A stretch of 64,000 nt of DNA from Malaya genurostris (lineage: Eukaryota; Arthropoda; Insecta; Diptera; Culicidae). The stretch is taken from the NCBI RefSeq assembly GCF_030247185.1, contig NC_080572.1:233059336-233123335 (forward strand). Direction: 5' to 3'. Positions 53,462-64,000 of this stretch are shown here, piece by piece. Position 1 is the first letter of the stretch. The number at the start of each line of letters is the position of its first letter. Under the pieces are notes generated by a model. The model saw only the letters and a program-made list of their open reading frames with translations. It was not told the DNA's origin and searched no databases. A program made the translations under genes and the position numbers.

Positions 53462-53718
53462 CCGTTTTCGTTTATTGATCAGAGCAGCCCGAGAGCTGAC
53501 CCAGAGTCGCCCAAACAACTTTTGATATGTTTGTTTTAGCAACCTGGGGTCGCTCTAGATCGGACTCCAATCGCATAGTTTCTCGGGTCGCACCACAACA
53601 TCCATGCGAGTTTGTTTATTTTTTATTTTTTCTATGAGTTGTTGTTTAGGGCGTGTACCAAGTGTTCGTCTTATGCGGAGTCAGAGTCGTCCGCGTGTAG
53701 GTTCAAAAACGAAAACGG
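53462..53718. mobile_element. MITE with CCGTTTTCGTTT ends and TA flanks
   Basis: The ends CCGTTTTCGTTTATTGA and (inward) CCGTTTTCGTTTTTGAACC are inverted, and TA lies on both sides (53460-53461 and 53719-53720). It begins 11 bases after the previous MITE. Its ends share GTTTTCG with the TGTCGTTTT family but the flanks differ. Confidence 0.65.
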
Positions 53719-54135
53719 TATAGGTTTGACTAGGTTCAAAACTGTTCCAATTTGAAGGTAATATTTGTTACTGGCAAACGAACCAACCTCGATTATTTCA
53801 GTCATCTGAATCCGTTTTCGGAAGAGCTGGAAATGATGATTGGAAACTGCAAAAATGATCTCACTCACTTTTCTTCAAGATGGCCAAATCGATTTTCACA
53901 AACTTATAGGTTCAACGTCTTACAGTTTCATACGGAATTCCTAAATTTATTGTGGATACTACTCCCGGCTCCGGAGCTGCAGGGTAAACAGGATTTGTAG
54001 AGTGTGTTAGATTAAGTTCGAACAAACTTTCCTATTTCTATTCAATGAACAGTTATTTTTTTCGAATTCCACAATAATATTAATGATTTTATGAGTAACA
54101 TGAGAAAGGCATCATTACACCACTAGGTGGATTAA

Positions 54136-54800
54136 AACAGTTCTTTAAAAGAATGTGTTCATGTCAATTTTAGCGAATTTAAGTTGTGACTATTGATTTT
54201 TCGAATGATGTTTTGATCATACTTTCAAACTTTATTCAAATTGGTTCCACATATTTCCACCTTTTCGAGAAATTGATACTTGAAAATGTAGTATTTCGTA
54301 ATAAATCTGTTCAAAAACCTTTGAGTTTGTGAAGTTTAAAATATGCAACCTTGGACAAAAATATGTTTTTTTATAATTAAAATATAATTGTAGAACATTC
54401 GAAAATTCGGAAAATCATTGAAAAAAAGTTATGATGAAAAACTTGATTTTGGGGGTCTCAAATAAACAATGCATCATATCTCGACACCAATGCATTTCCA
54501 AGCGATCATGATTTCGGCATGTTTTCTTGTTTAAATATGATCTACAACTTTTTTAAAGAAATAAATACCCTATCTCGTATTGTATGCAAAATATTTTTTA
54601 ACACAATTGTGGATGGATTAATGACAACTTTCATTATATTAAAAGCAGCGGACTATATCAAACAGAAATTTTTCTGAAGACATGAGAGCTCAGAAATCAA
54701 GCCCGGAAATGTAAATGAATTAACGTTGTTTTGACATGATTGGGACCACTGTGCAACGGTATAAATGATTCCTCATGATCAAACGATGATAATGAGAACA
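54136..54800. other. Intergenic stretch downstream of ABCA gene 2
   Basis: AT-rich sequence with no gene recognised. Confidence 0.3.
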
Positions 54801-54810
54801 ATTTGACTAC

Positions 54811-54816
54811 TTTATT
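54811..54816 (-). terminator. Polyadenylation signal of ABCA gene 2
   Basis: AATAAA on the minus strand about 90 bases past the stop at 54905, the same spacing as in gene 1. Confidence 0.5.
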
Positions 54817-54904
54817 TTAGGGTTTTATTAATATGTTCCCGATCATCATAACTAAATTGATAAAAGTTGTCAAACAAGAATTGAAATTACCCGACAAGCA
54901 CTTT

Positions 54905-57900
54905 TCATACTATTCTTTGGTATTTAGTGAAGAACAAAAACACCTGCTCCAGTGAGGTTTGTCCCAAAGCGTAATCTTCAATACCCAAACGCTGCTTCTG
55001 GGATTCCATCAAACCGAACATTTGCGACCACTTAAGATTCGTCTGTGGTACGTGGAAGCTTAAGGAATCCTGATATTGTTCCCTGCAAAAACAAAATAAA
55101 TAATCAATCTTCCCGTATCTTGCCAATAGCCATGAATCAGAAACTTACTTCAACACGGCTCCATTAAACGTTAACAGTACAAACGCTTTCACGGCTTCCA
55201 CCGCCTGCTGTTGCAGTGTTCCATCTACCGACTTCCTAATCTTAACTGTCAACAGGAAGCCTTTGGAAAACTTATTCTTCAAATGTTGCGTTGACCCCAA
55301 ACACTTGAACTCTCCGTTCACCATAATTGCCAAACGGGTGCACAAAGCCTCGCATTCTTCCATGCTGTGTGACGTCAGTACGATCGACTTTCCTGCGCTT
55401 CGAACCTTGCTGATCATATCCCAGAATTGTCGCTTGGCCCCGGGATCCATTCCCGTTGTCGGTTCATCCAAATAAATCACCGACGGATTACCCATCAATG
55501 CCAAAGCCGTACTTAACTTTCGTTTGTTACCACCGCTGTATTCCTTGGCTTTTTTGTCGATGTGTTTCATGAAGTTCAAATCTTCTGCCAATGTAACCGA
55601 AACATTCGAAACATCTTCAATGCGGACACCTCGTAGCAGAGCATAGATTTTCAGAGTTTCTCTACCGGTAAGATCCTCGAGAAGGGCATCAAACTGCGGA
55701 CAGTAACCAATGTTTTGATAAACAGTACTCATGTTAGACTTTATACTAATTCCTATAACCCATGCCCCTCCGGATGTAAAGCTCTCATCGCCCGTCATCA
55801 TCTTAAAGGTGGTCGTTTTCCCGGCTCCATTAATTCCTAGAAGTCCAAAGCACTCGGCACGATCAATTGCTACCGACAGTTGATTCACTGCCAATAAACT
55901 CTTATAGTATTTGGTAAGATCCTTCATTACCAAGTTGTGATTGCTCAACTCTGCCACTGACATCATCTGAACTCGTTTCTTCTCCGCTAAAACATCCGAG
56001 TCTACCCCGGTATCCGATTGCATCAAAAGTTGATTTCTGGGTTTCCGGAATTTCTGCATCAATCTCGCAACGAATCTGTATTCGAACGCTAGAATCAACA
56101 TAAACGCCAACAAACCAACGATAGTCAGCGTTAGTAGATGTCGAATAATGCCAAGCTCGTCAAAAGAATACAGTTCTTGTATGCAACATTGCCCATTCAT
56201 TTTGCACATCATTTCTAATGTGCAGTCTGGTAGCAAATCGCATTGCTTCTCGCAGAATAATTTGGAGCTAGCTACTTGATTCATATTATTCAGTCCATGA
56301 GTGAGCGCAAAATTTGGGAACAACATAAAGAACCACTCCAATCCTTTTGCCAAGTCTTGCAGATCAAAACCATCAAATTTAAGCAGAACAACTGCCGTGA
56401 AGAAAATCGACCCGGAAGCAATGTTTATCAACATGAGTATCACGAATCCTGTTGCAGGGGTTTTGAACAAAAACGAAATAAGGTAGGTCATGGGTAGGAA
56501 AGCAATTCCAAAAAAGATCAAAAGAAGAAATACGTTGCCCAGATCACTGAACGAGGACCATCCTTCTTCCTGGAATGCCGCCAGAGTTCCGATGTAGATA
56601 AGGCTTGTGACGATGAACATTGCTAGATCCCACACGAAGGCAACTCCCCAAAACAGCAAAATATTCGTTCCACTCACGTACTGGAGCAACTTTGCTCGTG
56701 AAGTCCGCTCACGAATGTAGAACAGTATGTACATAGCAGCCACGAACGCCATGGCAAATCCCGTGTTGAAAACCAACTGAAAGCCACTGTTGATTCCGGT
56801 GTTCAAGGTCTCGAACATAGTTGAAATATTGAAAGGAAGCGGTTTGTTGACTACGGTGAGTTCGCAAGTTGAACAATATGAGTTTAGTGCAGCATTGTAC
56901 AGCAGAGACAGTGCCAATGGGGCAGTATGATATCCTTTGTTGTTGAACCATGCAGTGTAGTTCTCGGCGAAGGTCGCTCCAACCATGTAACGGGTGTTGA
57001 CTTCCGAGATTGATTCTACGGACTAATTTGATAGCATGAAAAAGGTGTAGGATTATTATAAGGTTTTATCCCAGTCTCTTACTCGTTTGAGGATGTAATC
57101 AACCATCGGTTCCGTGATTGTGTCCAATCGATGTGAACCTCCAATGCTTCTAAACTGTTGTTGATAAGATTTAACTTTTGGGTCTTGGGGATTGCCTTCC
57201 AATACGGTAACTGTTTTCTTGTAGGAGTCCATCGTCATTGTCAGTGGAGGTAGATCTTCATCGGCGGCAATAGATCGGGTTATAATAAATGTTAGAACCA
57301 CGAAAAGTACCGGTATTAGGTTCCGAATGATCAGTTGAATCCAGGAACGAATCGTAGATAGGGCCTTCTTCAGGATTTGTGCTTTTACTTGATTCACCAT
57401 AAGTTGGACACCTCTCAGAAGCTGAATGTTGTTTAACGTGTCTGAAGTTTGAGTAATGTTCAAAATTAATCAAACGAGAATCATAATTATGGCACTTACA
57501 GCTCTGACCGACAGTATCAATAGTTGTTCCATTGGGGTTAACAGTATCCTGTAAAGTATCACTTCCTGCTCTGTAAAGAAAAATGTTAATATTTAAAACA
57601 GTATCATTGTGTTGAAACCTACTTCAAAAACACTTCTTCCATGGTGGTCAACGAAATTCCATAGCTAGTGATTCCGCATTGCTCCATATTGGTCTCCAGC
57701 TCTTCCAACATTGATTGAAACAGTTTTATGTAATCTTCCTTCAACACAAATGACAATTCCGAGCCAATATCTGTCTCAATTCGAACATCCGGGATATATC
57801 GTCTCAAAATATTGCAGAGCAATTCTCTGTTGCAGTTTGGTCCTTTCACACAGATAAGTCTGTAACCAACGCCAAACGTTTTCTTGAGGAAGAAGGGCGA

Positions 57901-59216
57901 TCCTACAGTTTTCAGAATCCCTTCTGCCATGATTGCAATGCGATCTCCTAGAACATCAGCTTCATCCATGAAATGTGTTGACAGAAGCATCGTTCTGCCC
58001 TTCTTTTCACGCTGCAGTAAATCCCAAAGAGCCCGTCTCGCTGATGGATCCATTCCCGAAGTCGGTTCATCCAGCAAGACTACTTTCGATCCACCACAAA
58101 GAGCAATTCCAACTGCAAGTCTTCGTTTCATACCTCCGGACAATGTCTGCGACTGTGCGTTTCGTTTGTCTACCAATTCCAATCTTTCCAGGTACTGGTC
58201 TGTCTCCGATGCTAAGTTTGCCTTGGAGATTCCTTTCAGTCTACCAAAAAAGTTCAAATGCTCTGCGACAGTCATCTCATTAAACAGTACATTGTGCTGT
58301 GGACATAACCCCAATGATTGTCGTACTCCTTCAATATCCGTTCGAATGTCATGTCCGTTCAGGTAAGCCGTTCCCGACGAAGGGGAAAACATACCGGTCA
58401 ACATGGACATGGTCGTTGTCTTGCCAGCTCCGTTGTGTCCAAGCAGAACTGTTATCTGATCTTCAAACATCTTTAGATTCAAACCTTCAACGGCAGCTTT
58501 CCCACCACTGAACACTTTCCTTAGATTCTTGATTTCTACACCGGCTCGTGCCGAAGTTGGATCCTCTTCGAAATACCTGGAAACTTGTCGCTGAATTTTC
58601 GTTGGTCGTACTGATTCCTGCTCAGTTACTTTCGCTGACCTCCAGTATTCCCTTTTGAACAGAAAATTCCAAGGTTTTGCCACGCCAAATTCACCTGGCA
58701 TAACCTGTTCGACGTACAACGCTATCAAAAGGTAAATCAACGCATCGACCAGAAGCATAACCAACACTAAACCGACGCTCAACCCATCGTCGATGGTGGC
58801 CGGTGTGAACAAGCTGGACCACCGCAGTCCCTGTTGATTCGCTTCCATACGCACCGTACCCAGGATGCCGTATGACATCCCCGAGTTGAAGAATAAGCTC
58901 CAGCCGAGTTTGGCCCCGGTGCTCATGTCATCGTAATTCGACGCTGTCACATTGAATGGCATCTGGAACACGAACCACATCAGTCCGGCGATTCCGGCTG
59001 CCATGTTGGCTGTCGAGCAAGAAGAATTATGTGAGTAGAAGAAAACGGAGTTTGTCCAGTTTTCCGAGTATGGCGTTACGAAAATCACTCACCTTTGTTG
59101 AAGAAAACACTCATCATAAAACAGAAACAGATGGTTGCAATGCTGTAGATGAACAGGAATAACCAGACGGCTGACCAGTCAGAGTATTCCAAAATGGATG
59201 CATTGTTGATAGGAAC
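54905..59216 (-). CDS. ABCA-type full transporter (ABCA3-like), exons 5-10; 5' part not in window
   Basis: Minus-strand exons 59093-59216, 57623-59009, 57500-57570, 57083-57441, 55149-57022 and 54905-55082 match exons 5-10 of gene 1 with identical lengths and phases. The exception is the first large exon, which has nine more bases (three residues in the linker before NBD1). They encode about 1330 residues: membrane segments, NBD1 (GHNGAGKTTT, LSGGMK, VVLLDEP), NBD2 (GINGAGKTTT, YSGGNK, VIYLDEP) and the tail QTSLEQVFLFFTK. Every catalytic motif is intact and there is no frameshift, so it looks functional. The acceptor at 59217 shows that upstream exons existed. Exons 1-4 are not found in the remaining 4.8 kb; they lie past 64000 or are lost. 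It probably moves lipid like gene 1, possibly with a different luminal or extracellular partner given its diverged second loop. Confidence 0.9.
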
Positions 59217-59835
59217 CTGAAGAGAAGTAATAACATCTTTAAGTTGATGTTAACATAAACTAATAGTTTCATTGTGTTTTTTTTCTCACTATCTAAATTG
59301 TTATTATTCTACCAAAAACAAACTCAAGATAGAGTCAAAGATAAACTCAAGATTACGAAGCCCCATATAAATTAAAGAAAAACTACAAGGATCAGCCCTA
59401 TGGGGTTGTTCGAGTCATTAATATGGAACAAGGCAACCAAAATTTCTAATGATATACAATCAAACAGTTTAATCACACTTTTGAATCCGCAATTGCACAA
59501 AAGTCTGCTTAGATTGATCTTGTTTAGGAACCAACACCGAACATTGTTTGGCTTGATTTGTTTTTATTTTACAGCTGACGAAATTACGCCAATATCCCAA
59601 ATGTATGCAATTATATGTTTGCACATACTTGCGATACGGATTTCGATATTTAAGCTTCTCTTCGTCAAGTTTGGGTTCAAGTTTTGTATGCGAGCAGTTA
59701 TTTTTATAGCGTTAAGTTGCTCTACCATTCTACGATTTCCGTTGAAGCGATAAACTTTTTCTTATCATCAATCGAGTTCATCTTATATAAATTAGAAATT
59801 TATCTTAAGCACTCAAAATTTACCCTAAGTAGTTT
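59217..59835. other. Upstream/intronic DNA of ABCA gene 2
   Basis: This should be intron 4 of the gene. Exon 4 of gene 1 lies about 180 bases upstream of its exon 5, but nothing like it is seen here. The sequence is AT-rich and non-coding. Confidence 0.4.
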
Positions 59836-60045
59836 TTTTGTGCCCGGGTTGGTGGTTCAATGCATAGGGCGCTGGTCTTACAAGCCAGTTGTCGTATGTT
59901 CGAGCCCCGACCAGGAAGGATTCTTAGTGTCAGTAGGATCCATAGTGTACTAGCCATGCAATGATTCTGTACACTAATAATCGGCTGCGAAGTCTGTTGA
60001 AACAGAAAGGCCAAATTCCACTAAAGGAATGTAATGCCAGGACTT
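59836..60045 (+). repeat. tRNA-derived SINE (valine-like head)
   Basis: The head GCCCGGGTTGGTGGTTCAAT is followed by an anticodon-arm-like CTGGTCTTACAAGCCAG and the B-box-like TGTTCGAGCCCC. The body includes ATCGGCTGCGAAGTCTG and ends GAATGTAATGCCAGG. Same family as 40810-41003. Target duplications are not clear here. Confidence 0.75.
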
Positions 60046-60690
60046 TGCTTTTAGTTGTCAATTTCTCAGGCGAAACGGCAAAACATGGAATTTCATCCGA
60101 GCTTGCGTAACACAAGATCAGAGCATACCAATTAAAGCTTCAAATCGTTTTATGGCACTTTTTGTCTTGCTGTCTAGCAACAACCTACCTACAGCATGCA
60201 TGCAAAATTTCAATCATATATAATTGAAAATACGTGGCTTGATACATTCTAATCGAAACTTAGAAATATTTCCAATCAAATGATGAAATAATATTAATAA
60301 CTGATACAAAATAGAGCGAGCTGTAAGTGTTTCAAACCTGACCACATTTCTACATGTAGTTTTCCTTGAGTTTTCTATGATAAACATAGAAAAGCGTCGC
60401 AAAAATACCATGGTTACGCTACAAAACCAAACGAAAATAAACAAAAGTTTGCAAGTTTTGCGTAAAAATTTTTTGGATCTGATTGCTTCTAAGTCTTAAT
60501 CGAATTAAATATTACGCTAGTAGAATATAATAAATTACTTCTACATTTAAATACAAAGAACCGCAGAAAGTGTTGTGAGATTGTTCGATATTATGCATAT
60601 TTGAACACGATTTGTTACTAATATGAAAACAAACATCATCATAGTTACACGACGCACGGAGCGACTGAGCGTTTGATGTTTCGGTTCAAC
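60046..60690. other. Non-coding stretch, nothing recognised
   Basis: AT-rich sequence; no ABCA exon similarity and no element ends seen. Confidence 0.35.
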
Positions 60691-60693
60691 TAA

Positions 60694-62103
60694 GGGACCG
60701 TTCATAAACCACGTAGACTCACTGTGGGAAGGGGGGGTCTGACAAAATGCTACGTAGTCTCTTTTTTTTTTTTAATTTTTCAAACAATTTACTTAGTTTG
60801 ATGGCCGGCTAATTTCCTTCGATTGATCAAAAAGACAGTTGAAATTGCGTATTCAACCAAATGCATGATGCTTGAGAGCAGAATTGCAATTTGTCACGTC
60901 GAATAACCTTGACAGACTGACTAAAAACATCGTCGACTGTAATCTGTACTGTGAAAGTGATTATCAAATGAGATACTCCGTAGTTCTACGACCAAGTAGA
61001 AGTATACTCAAAGACAGGCGACTCTATTGTTTTTTCTTCATTCTTCGTGAAAAAATAAAAGAAAGTACTAACATAAACACAAATTGAAAAAGCTCATTAT
61101 TCTTTGCAAAAAGTCATCGGATGAATAAATGTCTTGTTATGCTTTCCGATTATTATTTAGTCACATCGTAATCAAGCAGTGAAACGAAAAATGAAGATAA
61201 TGTCGATTGCTTCTGCAATCCATGAGCGTCCTGACGAGTGAAATGTCCAGAGAATTTTAGAAATCGGTAAAGGACCGATGTTAGTAGGGTGACAAAATGA
61301 TCAAAATTGATCACTCATCTATAGCCGATCACGAATAAGAGCAAAAAAATTAATTAGGAAAATACCAAATCGCGAGGAAGTATAAAAAGTTATTCATATT
61401 TTTGTTCTGACGTGAAGTAGTCAGTGTGGTTTCTTCCAATCAAAAAACGGATTTGAAAAATCATAATGATTGGAATTGCGAAAGTAAACATTTGCCTAAA
61501 AATACATCACAGAGCTTGAAATCGAACCAACCAATTATTTCCACCCGTAAAATTGTTTATTTTAATTTGCAATAATTATGGTTTCGGCTTTATCGATCTG
61601 TTGAATAAGAACGGCTGTTATATACTTCCTGACGTTACGACCACTAGTTATGGTCTTTTTCAAGGGAAACTGTAACTCACTATCTTATCGTTCCTCGTCT
61701 AAAAATCGTAGGCCCACGAACGGTTGTTTAAATAATATGTGATTTTAATCACATTTACTTTCTCAACGTTCATCCAGAGAAGCTGGTTGAGATTAATTGT
61801 ATATCTTTACCTCTTGAATATCTTGAATAAGACTTTATGACAACGGTACTGGATCAGATTTTATTTATTCTTATTACAGAATGTGAACTATAAAAATCTA
61901 GCAGTGATTGAAGACTTAGTAACCTTTCACTGAAAAATTATTAAAAAAATTGTTTTGTGACAAAGAAATGTCAACGTAGATTTTTTAGAAAGATGAATAG
62001 AGGGGGGGGGGGGGAGTTAATTGGAAAGTCTACGAAAGTCTACGAAGGGGGAAGGGGGTTTAAAAATACCAGATTTTGGTCCAAGTGCTTTATGAACGGT
62101 CCC
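60694..62103. mobile_element. 1.4-kb non-autonomous element with GGGACCGTTCATAAA ends and TAA duplication
   Basis: The ends GGGACCGTTCATAAACCACG and (inward) GGGACCGTTCATAAAGCACT are inverted repeats. TAA flanks both sides (60691-60693 and 62104-62106). Subterminal parts contain G/C runs (a run of 13 G at 62002-62014; GGAAGGGGGGGTCTG on the left) and CTACGTAGTCT/GTCTACGAAGG words. The 3-bp TWA duplication suggests a PIF/Harbinger-type origin. No transposase is seen in the AT-rich interior. Confidence 0.75.
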
Positions 62104-62734
62104 TAATCATTGAACTGCGACTGACGGTGACCTGATTTTATCGAGGGGTCATATTTAAAATGGTGTATGAAAAATCGTAGACTATTCCATCTTGAGTTTA
62201 TCTTTGATAAAGTGGGCTGCGTCTTCTTATGTATCTTTTGAAAAGGACCTCTAGATGAGCTCGGTTCACTGTCAGTTGCAGTCTTTTGAAGCAAAACAAC
62301 AAGCGTCTGATCGCTGGATGCGTCGTAAATATGACAATGTTTTGTTTATGTTTGAAACAATATCAAGTTACAGTATGAATGATATTGAGCAATTTTGCTC
62401 CATATCTAGTGATTCCTAAAATATGAAAGTAAAAACTACTTAGAACTATTGCTTTGAATTTATTTAGTTTGTTATTGCCTCATCAAACGAAGCATTAAAG
62501 TCAGTTCAAGCAAGAAACCATTATGTGCTGAAGGTAAACATATGTTTGCTTCCTTCCTAACTTGTATTGTTTCCATGACATTTTGTCGGAACTAGTCGAC
62601 GCTTATGACCGAAGGGTCAATAAAATTACATTATTACTTACCCAACTGATTCACGATTACAGACCCCCCAATGGATCGGATAATTTTGAGTTTATCTTTT
62701 TGATTATACTATTCAAGAGTGTAATGTAAACTTA

Positions 62735-62968
62735 TGTCGTTTTCGACATACCCAGTGCAGGCTCTAACTACTGTCAAGTCATTGGTTTGAAGCCAATTTC
62801 GAACCTAGTTCCAGCAACAATGAACTGAAATTCGGGTCAGTTTCGAACGTGATTCTTACATCGGGTTTGCTACCAGTACGTTATTTGTTAAGTGTGAGCC
62901 CAACTCAATTTCGAGGAAATTATTTCTTTAACCCGGGCCAGTTTCACGTTTCTCAAGCGAAAACGACA
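62735..62968. mobile_element. MITE of the TGTCGTTTTCG family, decayed
   Basis: The left end TGTCGTTTTCGACATA is preceded by TTA; the right end CGAAAACGACA is followed by ATAA. Relative to 31300-31571 the ends are shorter and the duplication imperfect. No coding frame. Confidence 0.55.
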
Positions 62969-62969
62969 A

Positions 62970-64000
62970 TAATGACGAATTTCGCGTCTAAATCGTGTTC
63001 AGAGTTGGCTGCACCCTCTCAGATTTTAATAATACTTGCTGCACATTAAGACTTTGGACCGTATGAATAAAATGTAGTAAAGTCTGTTGTTTGTAGTATT
63101 TTCTCAAAAACAAAGTCCACAGAGTATAACGTGGGTTGGTATGAATAATAAAACAACTTCGAACATGTAGTTATGCTGCATTTGATGAGCATTTACTGCA
63201 TGCCGTATCGCCACGGAGTCGGAAAACCTGCATGAGTATGCACAAAGCAAGAAACGTACTTTCTGTTGCAAAAATGTCACTTTGTTTAATTTTTCTACTT
63301 CATTTCATCAGTAAACACACGAGTAGCAACCTCTGGAGATATCTGTCGTGACCACCAGCCAATTTCGATTGCCGTCTCTCCATTTTTGAACCGTCTCGCG
63401 CAAGTGTCGTCGAACGAATGACGAAATTTTAATAGCTGCAATATTTCCAGCAAATTCTTGCACAATCATTAACTCAAGACCAAGCAAACACCAGGACTGC
63501 CATGGCAACATTGTCAAGGAAACGGAGGGGAAATAAACAACGTTTTATTTCCTTCTTTCTGTTTTTTTTTTAGAATGCTTTCGAAGCTTCCGTTTTGGTG
63601 AATTTTCATAGACCACTAGACCAAGAACGCAAGGAATACGGTTGATGATACAAATATACATACCTATTTATCACAGGGCAGAATGTTAAGACAATGAACA
63701 GAAGCATTCGAACATTTATTTATTCATTTATTCATCTATTTTTTTATTTATTATATATTTTATTCTACTTACATTACATCCTCCACAATATCTACCGAAA
63801 ACTTTTAGTGAATACTACATGTTTGAATGTTGTTGTGTAATGAAGTCTCTGATTTTGACAGGAACGTGATCCACATGTAGCATTTACTACCGAAATTCAA
63901 GCATGCTACGTTTCATTCATACGGCCCTTTTGTCACAAAAAAAAACCACACTGAAAATCATTTCTACTTATTTTTCAGGAGAAATCTCTCATAATCTAGC
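62970..64000. other. Right edge: dispersed repeat fragment and intergenic DNA
   Basis: 62970-63080 is a diverged relative of 28770-28870. The minus-strand frame 63308-63517 (motif SSFVRRHLRETVQKWRDG) is unrecognised. A TTTATTTATTCA microsatellite lies at about 63715-63770. No ABCA exons 1-4 are seen. Confidence 0.35.

Larger units (their letters stand above)
51890..54135. repeat. AAAGGTC-module repeat with SINE and MITE insertions
   Basis: It starts CTCGACTCAGTTCGAAGAAC and a GT run (about 51928-51947), contains modules (GAACCGATTTCCACAAAC, ATTCAAATGAAAGGTC, GGATCCGACTTCCGGTT) and ends ATGAGAAAGGCATCATTACA and CCACTAGGTGGATTAAAAC at 54135. Inside are the SINE at about 52440-52572, an ATA microsatellite (about 53034-53052) and the MITEs at 53181-53718. 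Confidence 0.6.

Noticed and set aside
59838..59910. Candidate tRNA-Val(UAC) gene
   Set aside because: Three copies share about 130 further bases downstream and one has a retroposition target duplication, so it is a SINE head.
63308..63517. 69-codon minus-strand frame near the right edge
   Set aside because: Protein-like in part but no recognised family or splice sites; not distinguishable from chance.

Overview
The window looks like a transposon-rich stretch of an insect nuclear genome, most likely a mosquito (Culicidae). The basis is AT-rich sequence, genes split by short introns with GTAAGT-type donors, ABCA-type lipid transporter genes, intact and broken non-LTR retrotransposons, mariner/Tc1 relics, tRNA-derived SINEs and many small inverted-repeat elements. 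The species call is inference; no database could be searched.

Host genes. The only confidently recognised host genes are three members of one ABCA family, all on the minus strand. (i) 3197-3988 holds only exons 1-3 of one copy, with an apparent frame break between exons 2 and 3 and a mariner relic just past exon 3. (ii) 21036-26697 is a complete ten-exon gene coding for about 1650 residues. (iii) 54905-59216 carries the counterparts of exons 5-10 (about 1330 residues); exons 1-4 are not visible up to the right edge. The two large copies have the same exon phases and both have two intact nucleotide-binding domains. Exons 6-8, including the intron between exons 7 and 8, are nearly identical, while the second extracellular loop has diverged strongly.

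Layout. 1-3050: a possible terminal exon, a non-LTR relic, a mariner relic. 3197-3988: ABCA fragment. 5105-6185: a repeat whose inverted relative is at 46.7-47.5 kb, abutting a reverse-transcriptase scrap. 7003 to about 12970 or 13653: a non-LTR retrotransposon with both ORFs open. 13.8-20.9 kb: degenerate repeats, MITEs and a full-length Tc1/mariner-like element at 17587-18844. 21.0-26.7 kb: ABCA gene 1. 26.8-42.1 kb: repeats, MITEs, SINEs, hairpins and transposon scraps. 42.1-44.7 kb: a CR1/Jockey-like element with a frameshift. 45-54.1 kb: MITEs, a TA-flanked element nested in an RT relic, a roughly 1.35 kb inverted repeat, a mariner, a SINE and more MITEs. 54.9-59.2 kb: ABCA gene 2. 59.2-64 kb: a SINE, a 1.4 kb TAA-flanked inverted-repeat element and smaller repeats.

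How it fits together. The host content is a locally duplicated ABCA family, and the rest is layered mobile DNA. Several insertions can be dated relative to each other because they sit inside older elements, leave target-site duplications, or can be compared with an empty paralogous site in the same window. I found no CRISPR array, canonical tRNA, rRNA or bacterial-type operon. I found no convincing novel multi-gene system. The best leads are the ABCA gene-conversion pattern, the open non-LTR element with overlapping ORFs and its 42-bp offspring, and the structured inverted repeats.
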